A stretch of DNA of 5,696 nucleotides, taken from contig PUOI01000273.1 in assembly GCA_003552765.1 (NCBI GenBank), positions 1 to 5,696 of the forward strand, in the 5' to 3' direction. A model generated the notes under the pieces. That model ran no database searches. It was not told where the DNA came from and saw only the letters and a list, made by a program, of their open reading frames with translations. Of the stretch, positions 1 through 5,384 are shown one piece after another (positions within the stretch are counted from its first letter, which is position 1; each line of letters begins with the position of its first letter). This DNA comes from Candidatus Hydrogenedentota bacterium (GTDB taxonomy: Bacteria > Hydrogenedentota > Hydrogenedentia > Hydrogenedentales > SLHB01). Made by a program: the position numbers and the translations under genes.

Positions 1-2048
1 CCGGTGTTGCGGATGATTGCGGGACCGTATGCGCCACCTTCGAAGACAGGGCCTCCGTGCCGTCCGAAACTGAAACGCAAGCGGCCCGGATTCTCGAGGT
101 AAATGTCTTCGATGATTACGTTGTCGGGGACACGGACATCGTAGCCGTAATCAAAATCCTGGTCGACCCAATGCTGGAAGACCTGCACGTCGCCTTGGTT
201 CCGCCGCACCGTGATATCCCGCAAGACGATGGTTCCGTAGAGATCACCCGTGTCGCCGCGCGCCCCGAAAATGCCGCCCTGGCCAGTGTCCACGATGCAA
301 TTCTCGATGTGCATATTGGTTCCCGACAACCCGAACGGCCGGCGGGGCGCGAATTCCCAGGCTTGCAGGTCGGCGTCGGGCGTGCTGTCGCCGGGCACGC
401 GCACGGACAGGCCGTTTACCGTCACGTCGCGGATGGTGTAGTTCCGGCCGTAGTGGTCCTCGATGACGTTGTAGTAGCCGCCTTGAATGGTGACGTTCTT
501 TCCATGGCGGCCATCCAGCCCCTTGCGGGAGTTGGTCGAGATGCAGTCGTTGTACCGCACGTTCGCCACGTTGCTGTTTAGAATGTTGTAGCCGAGGTGG
601 GCGCTGGTCGCGCCGGAGAAGTAGCCGTTGTTGAACTCAAGATTAACGGCTTCGCGTGCGTTCAAGAGACGGGACATCGTGGCTTCTGGGTCGCGCACGG
701 ATATCTCCAGTCCGTTGAAGGTCATGTTGCTGCGGTTGACCGTGACCGCGCCAGCGCTAATGCGTTTGGTCTCCCCGCCGTGGTCCCGCAGGCGCACTTC
801 GACCCGCAGGTTGTTCACCGTCACGGGGACGTCCTTCTCCCGGTACCACGCCTGCGTTCGCACCCGCCGCCAGATGTTGATGTCGTCTTCCGTGCCGTCT
901 TCATACTCGAATTCGTAAAGCGTGGTGGCGCTGCCTGGGTTGGGCTCCACGGGACCGATATCCACCTGGCCATAGGTGGAGTGCTCAAAGCTGGAACCTT
1001 CGCCGGAGGGCCACGTCGCCTTGAACACCTCGCCCTCGTGGGTCACGTAGTCGACCTTGTCATAGACCTCGTCCGCGCTCCAGGCATCGGCTTCCGGCGG
1101 CGGATCATAGGAGAAGGCGAACTCGGGAAAGACGTCGCCCCGGCCCGAAACCAACTGACTAATGTCGTTCTTGTCATAGTAATGGGCGCCCTTGCGCACC
1201 CGCCGCGACTTGAAGAAATCGCTCGAATAAAACCGCAGCGTCCCCCCTTCTTTTAAATCGACATGACCCTCGCCATCCGCCAGCGGGACATCCCGGTAGA
1301 TGGGGATCTCCAAATCGCCTTCCTCAATTCCGTAGAAGGGTTCCATGTCGAGTTCCTGCGCGGGATGATCGGGCTCGAACACTATATGGGGGTTGCGTTT
1401 GGGGTGGTGTGTTGGCAAGAAGAGATCGTGGGAGAACTGGGTGCGATCCTCATCGATCTCCATGTCCTTCACGAAGAGACCGTGGTTTTCGACGTTGCAG
1501 CGCAACACGATGTCATCGTCGAAGACATACTCGCCCTCGGGCACGAACAAGGTCCGTCCGGTGGCGTTCGCGGCGAGATCGGCGGCTTGTTGGATGGCCG
1601 GCGCATCGTTGTGCTCGCCATCGCCCCGGGCGCCAAACCATTGCGGAAAGACGTGCACATTGTTCGGCGCGCCTTCCACCACACCGTCCCCGGCGAAGAT
1701 TGGGACGATGCCCGCATCCACCTCGCCGTTTACCTCCACGCGGCTCCCCTCTTCGACCACGAGCTGGGCGCCATTCCGAAACGCCAGCGTCACGTCTTCC
1801 GGAAACACCACGTCATTGGTGACGAATCGCCCGCGAATCAAGACCACGGTGGCGGGTTCGCCGCCTATCTCTTCCAATGCTTGCTGGAAGGCCTCGGTGT
1901 CGTTGGTTTCTCCATCGCCCACGGCGCCGTAGTCCCGGAGGTCAAACGTTCCATCCGCCTCATTGCCCGCCGCTGCATGCATAACCATCAAGCCAGCGAG
2001 CAGAACCAAACACAACGCGCCCCTAACCCAATCCATGGCAAGACTCAT
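1..2048 (-). CDS. Secreted right-handed beta-helix (pectate-lyase-3-like) protein, 3' end beyond the window
   Basis: One uninterrupted reading frame of 682 codons runs off the left edge, so the C-terminus is missing. The start at 2048 is chosen because AGGAGGG lies 8 bases upstream; a second in-frame ATG 12 bases later has no better site. Residues 1-27 look like a signal peptide (hydrophobic run LCLVLLAGLMVM, then AAA before G28), so the protein is probably exported. Residues 39-58 contain DYGAVGDGETND followed by an amphipathic helix, the classic entry to pectate-lyase-3/phage-tailspike type beta-helices. A second copy, WFGARGDGEHND, follows at 138-149 and leads into LFVPEGEYVF. Residues 440-655 are rich in short beta-solenoid turns with N-N, 'NVTIQGG' and 'TIRDVTVNG' patterns. 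An insert at about 315-395 resembles a CBM5/12 carbohydrate-binding motif. The family includes polysaccharide lyases, hydrolases and epimerases; the substrate cannot be told here. The fold is fairly certain, the enzymatic activity is not. Confidence 0.85.
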   Translation of the reverse strand, partial: MSLAMDWVRGALCLVLLAGLMVMHAAAGNEADGTFDLRDYGAVGDGETNDTEAFQQALEEIGGEPATVVLIRGRFVTNDVVFPEDVTLAFRNGAQLVVEEGSRVEVNGEVDAGIVPIFAGDGVVEGAPNNVHVFPQWFGARGDGEHNDAPAIQQAADLAANATGRTLFVPEGEYVFDDDIVLRCNVENHGLFVKDMEIDEDRTQFSHDLFLPTHHPKRNPHIVFEPDHPAQELDMEPFYGIEEGDLEIPIYRDVPLADGEGHVDLKEGGTLRFYSSDFFKSRRVRKGAHYYDKNDISQLVSGRGDVFPEFAFSYDPPPEADAWSADEVYDKVDYVTHEGEVFKATWPSGEGSSFEHSTYGQVDIGPVEPNPGSATTLYEFEYEDGTEDDINIWRRVRTQAWYREKDVPVTVNNLRVEVRLRDHGGETKRISAGAVTVNRSNMTFNGLEISVRDPEATMSRLLNAREAVNLEFNNGYFSGATSAHLGYNILNSNVANVRYNDCISTNSRKGLDGRHGKNVTIQGGYYNVIEDHYGRNYTIRDVTVNGLSVRVPGDSTPDADLQAWEFAPRRPFGLSGTNMHIENCIVDTGQGGIFGARGDTGDLYGTIVLRDITVRRNQGDVQVFQHWVDQDFDYGYDVRVPDNVIIEDIYLENPGRLRFSFGRHGGPVFEGGAYGPAIIRNT

Positions 2049-2056
2049 GGTTCGTT

Positions 2057-2063
2057 CCCTCCT
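2057..2063 (-). promoter_or_regulatory. Shine-Dalgarno site of the beta-helix gene
   Basis: AGGAGGG on the minus strand lies 8 bases before the ATG at 2048. It decides the start in favour of this ATG over the in-frame ATG at 2036. The wider 12-base block AGGAGGGAACGA is repeated exactly before the secreted-protein gene at 5385. Confidence 0.75.
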
Positions 2064-2091
2064 GTGCCGGTATCTGTTATTCGGCCTGTGT

Positions 2092-2107
2092 AGCACGCCT
2101 GCCTCCG
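2092..2107 (-). promoter_or_regulatory. Possible, weak sigma-54 (-24/-12) element before the beta-helix gene
   Basis: The minus-strand 16-mer CGGAGGCAGGCGTGCT has the invariant GG-N10-GC spacing and a TGCT -12 end, but lacks the TGGCAC of a good -24 box. Transcription would start near 2080, giving a leader of about 30 bases with the Shine-Dalgarno site in place. The sigma-54 activator gene lies immediately upstream, which is the only reason to take it seriously. In GC-rich DNA this spacing arises easily by chance. No convincing sigma-70 promoter was seen in the same 124-base gap. Confidence 0.2.
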
Positions 2108-2172
2108 CCAACGCAAATTCACGGGCGGCTCATGTTTCCGCGCGGGTGGGAGGTGGGTGTTAAATGGAACGG

Positions 2173-3741
2173 TCACACATAGCGCGCGCTGCGGTATTTT
2201 TTGGGATCGATCCCGTGCTTCTGCACACGCAGTCCCATCACCCGTTCGGTAACGCCCAAGGCCTCGGCCGCCTTGGCTTTGTTGCCCCGGCTGTTCTTCA
2301 GCGCCTCGATGATCATTTCCCGCTCGACGTTGTCCAATGTTTCATCGAGCGTCCCCTTCATGGCGGCCCCGCTGGCCTCGGCGGTCTGAAGCGTCGGCGG
2401 GAGATGGTGACCGTGCAAGACGTCGTCGTTGGTGAGCACGACGGCGCGTTCGATGCAGTTCTCGAGTTCGCGCACGTTGCCCGGCCAGTGATAGCTGGTA
2501 AGCATGTCGATGGCGGGCGTCGAGATGCGGCGCACGTCCTTTTGAAGGGATTTGCCGCACTTTTCCACGAAGTAATTGGCCAGTTCCAGGATGTCCGTGC
2601 GCCGTTCCCGCAAGGGCGGGATGTGAATGGGAAAGACATCGAGCCGGTAGTAGAGGTCCTGCCGGAACGTTTCTTCCTGCACAAGCTTCTCAAGATCGCG
2701 ATTGGTGGCGGCAATAACCCGCACGTCCACGCGAATCGTGGCGGTCCCGCCAACGCGCTCGAACTCCTTTTCTTGCAACACGCGCAGGAGGTGGACCTGG
2801 ACCGTTGGCGGCAGATCGCCTATCTCGTCCAAAAAGATGGTCCCCCCGTTGGCGAGTTCAAAGCGGCCCTTGCGCTGGTTGACCGCCCCCGTGAACGCCC
2901 CTTTCTCGTGGCCAAAGAGTTCGCTCTCGATAACCGTCTGCGGCAGGGCGGCGCAATTCACCTTGATGAAAGGGCGCTCGGCCCGGCGGCTGTTATAGTG
3001 AATGGCCTGCGCCACGAGTTCCTTACCCACGCCGCTCTCGCCCCGGATGAGGGCGGTCGTGTCGCTTTGACTCACGCGGGCGATGAGGTCGTAGACCTGT
3101 TGCATGGCGTTCGAGCGCCCAATGATGTTGGAGGGTTGGAATCGTGTCTTGAGCTGTTCCTGGAGCCGCGTGTTCTCGTCCAGCAGCCGCTGGCGCTCTT
3201 CCATGGCCTCCTGTCGCAACCGCACGGCCTGCGCGATCATGGAGGCGATGATGGAAAGGAGCCGTACGTCCTCATCCAGTGACACGCTTTCCTCGAAAAG
3301 CCGGTCCACGCTCAAGGCGCCGATGGTTTCGTTCCCAATCGTGATGGGGACGCAGATGAAGGAGATATTGTCCTTGCCGACCTTTTCGCGCGCGCCCGTG
3401 CGATCGAGAAACAGGGGATCGTCCGAGATTCGCGGCGCCACCATCGGCCGGCCCGTTTGCACCACCCGTCCGGTCACGCCCTCGCCTGGCTTGTACCGCC
3501 CCCGTTCGCGTTGGGAGGAGGACAACCCATGGGCCGCCTCGATGTAAAGTTCCCCGGTATCCCGGTTGTACAACGTGAGCGTGCCCCGCATCATGCCGGT
3601 GTGCTTGTTGATCGCCTTGAGCACGGCGCCAACCTCGTCCCGCAAGTCCATGCTGCGGTCCAATGTCTGACCGATTTCGAAAAGCAAGGAAAGCTCGGAA
3701 ACCTCACGGCGAACGGGGGGCGTGGTTCCATCTTCAGGCAT
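2173..3741 (-). CDS. NifA-like sigma-54-dependent transcriptional activator (GAF - AAA+ - Fis-type HTH)
   Basis: Complete 522-residue enhancer-binding protein. By family knowledge it would bind upstream DNA as an oligomer and use ATP to open promoters held by sigma-54 RNA polymerase. Residues about 15-175 are a GAF sensor domain (the 'YKPGEGVTGRVV' and 'ISFICVPITIGNETIGALSVD' stretches read like the NifA GAF). A short coiled linker (176-200) follows. The AAA+ domain has Walker A GESGVGKE (234-241), an intact GAFTGA loop (281-286) that contacts sigma-54, Walker B GGTIFLDE (299-306), sensor I AATNRDL (344-350), arginine-finger region FRQDLYYRLD (359-368) and WPGNVREL (419-426). A Fis-like helix-turn-helix occupies 485-511. 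There is no receiver domain, so the input is probably a ligand or partner at GAF. The frame is open 42 codons further upstream, but that part is Cys-rich, unlike the family, and overlaps a probable promoter; M at 3741 with AAGGA upstream is preferred. No nif gene is present, so the name nifA is not justified. Confidence 0.93.
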   Translation of the reverse strand: MPEDGTTPPVRREVSELSLLFEIGQTLDRSMDLRDEVGAVLKAINKHTGMMRGTLTLYNRDTGELYIEAAHGLSSSQRERGRYKPGEGVTGRVVQTGRPMVAPRISDDPLFLDRTGAREKVGKDNISFICVPITIGNETIGALSVDRLFEESVSLDEDVRLLSIIASMIAQAVRLRQEAMEERQRLLDENTRLQEQLKTRFQPSNIIGRSNAMQQVYDLIARVSQSDTTALIRGESGVGKELVAQAIHYNSRRAERPFIKVNCAALPQTVIESELFGHEKGAFTGAVNQRKGRFELANGGTIFLDEIGDLPPTVQVHLLRVLQEKEFERVGGTATIRVDVRVIAATNRDLEKLVQEETFRQDLYYRLDVFPIHIPPLRERRTDILELANYFVEKCGKSLQKDVRRISTPAIDMLTSYHWPGNVRELENCIERAVVLTNDDVLHGHHLPPTLQTAEASGAAMKGTLDETLDNVEREMIIEALKNSRGNKAKAAEALGVTERVMGLRVQKHGIDPKKYRSARYV

Positions 3742-3745
3742 ACAT

Positions 3746-3758
3746 GGATGTTCCTTTC
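3746..3758 (-). promoter_or_regulatory. Ribosome-binding region of the activator, with two overlapping ATGs
   Basis: On the minus strand AGAAAGGAACATCC precedes ATGTATG. The AAGGA core is 6 bases from the first ATG (3745) and 10 bases from the second (3741). The first ATG opens a three-codon frame, Met-Tyr-Ala-stop, that overlaps the start of the activator; the second is in the activator frame. This site therefore bears on both the start choice and possible translational damping. Confidence 0.5.
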
Positions 3759-3797
3759 TGAGGAGAGCGCCAACGGTGCGGTAGGAATCACAACTAC

Positions 3798-3826
3798 AGG
3801 ATACCAAAATGTAGCAGCGATCGCAA
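3798..3826 (-). promoter_or_regulatory. Candidate sigma-70-type promoter of the activator gene
   Basis: On the minus strand TTGCGA (-35, four of six matches) is separated by exactly 17 bases from TATCCT (-10, four of six), and TGG directly before the -10 gives an extended -10. Transcription would begin near 3790, about 50 bases before the activator ATG. Its position inside the longest possible reading frame supports the shorter protein start. Each box alone is weak; the spacing and the TGn make the combination plausible. Confidence 0.35.
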
Positions 3827-3909
3827 GGCCCATTGCGCCCCAATAGCCAGGTAAGGACGCTGCTCAAAGCCCCCCTTGATTCCCCTTCCCTTTTATCCTA
3901 GACAACAAA

Positions 3910-3973
3910 GAGCGGGGCCGGTTGTGGTTGAGCGGGGAGGTCAGATTCCATGGGACGGCCGCCAAGAGCGGAG
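3910..3973 (+). repeat. Three short direct repeats GAGCGGRG in the gap before the activator
   Basis: GAGCGGGG occurs at 3910-3917 and 3930-3937, and GAGCGGAG at 3966-3973, all in the same orientation, with start-to-start distances of 20 and 36 bases. They lie between the stop of the DUF4236 gene (3995) and the candidate activator promoter (3798-3826), the place where upstream activator sites could sit. No rho-independent terminator (a stable stem followed by a T-run) was seen in this 253-base gap on the minus strand. Confidence 0.35.
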
Positions 3974-3994
3974 CATGCCGCCAGCTGGTGGAAG

Positions 3995-5020
3995 TCATCG
4001 CAGGCCCAAGCGTTGGGCGACATCCTCGAAATCGCTGGCCTCGGCGTAGATCCGTTCAAATTCCTTGCGCGCCTTGGATTTGTTTCCCAGGCCTTCGTAC
4101 ACCTGGGCGCGCAGGTAGCGGGCTTTCCGCAAAAGCTCATCGGGCCGGTCCTTCGTGCGGCGCAGGACGGTGGTAAGGGTATCTTTGGCGGCTTCGAGCA
4201 AACCGAGTTCGCGTAAGGCCCGCGCGCGGCAATACAGCAGGGCGGCGTGAACTTCGCTTTCGTTGTCAAGACTTTCCGTCAGTTTCACGATGTCTTGCCA
4301 GGTTTGTTGCGATGGGTTGGGCGTTTGGGCGAGGAATTCCGCCGTAGCCAGTCGGACAGCGAGATCGTCGTGGGCCATTTTGTGGAGCGTCTGGGCGCAT
4401 TTCATGGCATCTTCCCGATGGCGGGCATCTTGGAACGCTAGGAGAAGGACCAGGAGCACACCGCGGTCATCGGGCTCAACGAACGTGGAAATGTCTTCGG
4501 TTATCCCCAATGGGAATGAGGGGGACACGCCATATTTCGTGAAGTAATCGCCCAACCGCTCTCTTTCGCGATAGACACGCGTCAACTGCTGGATTCCTTC
4601 TTCCGTCGCGCCTCGCTGCAGCGCGGTCATTCCCATGAGAAACGCCGCATCCGTTAACTCGGGGCATTGCTTCAGTTGTTGCTCTGCCTCTTCGGGGTTC
4701 TTTTCCATAAGCGCCTTGACGCCATCCACAAACGCCCGTTCGGGCTTGGGCGTGAACAGCCGCCTGAGGAAGCCTAGCGAGAGGTGTGACCCGGGGCGAG
4801 TGGCCTGTTCTTCTTGCGTATCCCCCTTGGCGCCTCTCGAAGTTACTTGTTTGGTGTAGCGTAATCCGGTTCCGGGTATTCCCAGTGTTCCGCGCGCGCC
4901 GCGGGTTCCGATGGTGGCCTTCGCCCCACGAGGGCCAAAGGACAGGGAAGCCCCCCTTTTGCTTAGGTTGAGCGATACGCCGGGCGCAATACGCTTGCGC
5001 CGAAAAAACCGAAAAGCCAT
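3995..5020 (-). CDS. DUF4236 domain protein with C-terminal TPR-like helical repeats
   Basis: Complete 341-residue protein without signal peptide or clear membrane span. Residues 1-58 match the DUF4236 pattern: aromatic/basic start MAFRFFRRKRIAPGV, then LNLSKRGASLSFGPRGA and GTRGARGTLGIPGTGLRYT, a glycine-punctuated beta-rich module of unknown function often found at the extreme N-terminus. A polar linker (59-92) leads into a helical region (94-341). Residues 94-155 and 255-330 have TPR-like amphipathic helix pairs, for example ALLYCRARALRELGLLEAAK and RAQVYEGLGNKSKARKEFERIY. TPRs usually mediate protein contacts, so a scaffold or adaptor role is plausible, but the function is unknown. The start at 5020 is supported by AGAGGAG 8 bases upstream. 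The gene is on the same strand as the activator but 253 bases apart, so a shared operon is uncertain. Confidence 0.9.
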   Translation of the reverse strand: MAFRFFRRKRIAPGVSLNLSKRGASLSFGPRGAKATIGTRGARGTLGIPGTGLRYTKQVTSRGAKGDTQEEQATRPGSHLSLGFLRRLFTPKPERAFVDGVKALMEKNPEEAEQQLKQCPELTDAAFLMGMTALQRGATEEGIQQLTRVYRERERLGDYFTKYGVSPSFPLGITEDISTFVEPDDRGVLLVLLLAFQDARHREDAMKCAQTLHKMAHDDLAVRLATAEFLAQTPNPSQQTWQDIVKLTESLDNESEVHAALLYCRARALRELGLLEAAKDTLTTVLRRTKDRPDELLRKARYLRAQVYEGLGNKSKARKEFERIYAEASDFEDVAQRLGLR

Positions 5021-5028
5021 GAGCGTCT

Positions 5029-5035
5029 CTCCTCT
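5029..5035 (-). promoter_or_regulatory. Shine-Dalgarno site of the DUF4236 gene
   Basis: AGAGGAG on the minus strand, 8 bases before the ATG at 5020, inside a purine-rich run that begins with AAAAAAG. It fixes the start of the DUF4236 protein at a position that gives the full conserved N-terminus. Confidence 0.75.
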
Positions 5036-5057
5036 TTTTTATCCAATGGCGTATTCT

Positions 5058-5063
5058 TTTATA
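5058..5063 (-). promoter_or_regulatory. Possible -10 box for the DUF4236 gene
   Basis: TATAAA on the minus strand (five of six matches to TATAAT) lies in the AT-rich part of the spacer. It would start transcription near 5051, about 30 bases before the ATG and just upstream of the Shine-Dalgarno site. No good -35 hexamer is found 16-18 bases upstream, so this is a weak call. Confidence 0.25.
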
Positions 5064-5172
5064 TGCGTTCCATGCCCCATAACAGAATAAAAGGGCGTGT
5101 GTTTATCCCATATCCGGTATGATAGAGCACCATAGCAAATTGCTTCATCGGTCACAATAGACCGCAATCCTC

Positions 5173-5209
5173 GCTGGTATTCTCTTCCCGGCGGCTCATG
5201 AATACCGGC
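5173..5209 (+). repeat. Inverted repeat / hairpin in the divergent spacer
   Basis: GCTGGTATTC (5173-5182) pairs with GAATACCGGC (5200-5209) across a 17-base loop: ten pairs, nine Watson-Crick and one U-G in plus-strand RNA. No T-run follows, so it is not a standard terminator. The right arm contains ATACCGGCA (5202-5210), a word also found in the leader of the beta-helix gene (2065-2073, minus). It could be a protein-binding site or an RNA leader element if transcription of the plus gene starts upstream of it. Confidence 0.4.
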
Positions 5210-5305
5210 ATTTTCGAGGCGCGTATGCGTTGCGCCCGTGTGTGTGCCGGCAAGATGCCGAAGGTATGCCCGGAGAAATGGTTTGACTGGACTGGGGATG
5301 CGAGA

Positions 5306-5341
5306 AAAGGGCACACTATTCACGTGACCATTTGTCCCTTT
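5306..5341. promoter_or_regulatory. Concentric dyad, candidate operator of the secreted-protein gene
   Basis: AAAGGG (5306-5311), an 8-base gap, the perfect palindrome TCACGTGA (5320-5327), another 8-base gap and CCCTTT (5336-5341) all share one centre of symmetry at 5323.5. The outer and inner arms being exactly concentric suggests a symmetric dimer or tetramer binding site. It lies 43 bases before the plus-strand ATG at 5385. No family of regulator can be named from the sequence. Confidence 0.4.
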
Positions 5342-5370
5342 GTCCAGAAGGCGGTTCCAGCACGCGTTTA

Positions 5371-5377
5371 AGGAGGG
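5371..5377 (+). promoter_or_regulatory. Shine-Dalgarno site of the plus-strand secreted-protein gene
   Basis: AGGAGGG, 7 bases before the ATG at 5385, a near-ideal site that fixes the start. It is part of the 12-base block AGGAGGGAACGA shared with the beta-helix gene. Confidence 0.8.
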
Positions 5378-5384
5378 AACGATC

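Larger units (their letters stand above)
5021..5384. other. Divergent intergenic spacer between the DUF4236 gene and the secreted-protein gene
   Basis: This 364-base stretch separates two divergently transcribed genes and must hold both their promoters. It is visibly richer in A and T than the flanking genes, particularly over 5035-5160. It contains a -10-like TATAAA for the minus gene, a hairpin at 5173-5209, a TGCCGGCA palindrome at 5245-5252, and a concentric dyad at 5306-5341. A TTGACT -35-like hexamer at 5283-5288 (plus) has no -10 at an acceptable distance. A minus-strand open frame crosses the spacer but is judged not to be a gene. Confidence 0.7.

Noticed and set aside
57..2093. Long plus-strand open frames opposite the beta-helix gene (174, 219 and 276 residues)
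   Set aside because: They are antisense to a continuous 682-codon frame that has a signal peptide, family motifs and a good ribosome-binding site. Their translations show no recognisable domain, and open antisense frames are common in GC-rich genes.
2049..2172. Terminator between the activator and the beta-helix gene
   Set aside because: The only palindrome, CCGCGCGG at 2138-2145, has no loop or T-run, so no rho-independent terminator is supported; readthrough is possible.
2164..3282. Plus-strand 372-residue open frame opposite the activator
   Set aside because: It mirrors the AAA+ domain of a clearly real gene, its translation has no domain features, and it lacks a credible ribosome-binding site.
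3742..3867. 42-residue N-terminal extension of the activator
   Set aside because: It is Cys-rich and unlike the family, and it contains the candidate promoter at 3798-3826. The ATG at 3741 gives a standard-length protein beginning just before the GAF domain.
5289..5302. TGGACTGGGGATGC as a sigma-54 promoter for the plus gene
   Set aside because: The GG and GC are separated by 9 rather than 10 bases, a spacing that normally abolishes sigma-54 recognition.
5283..5322. TTGACT ... TATTCA as a sigma-70 promoter for the plus gene
   Set aside because: The hexamers are 28 bases apart, far from the usual 16-18, and no alternative -10 occurs at the right distance from TTGACT.
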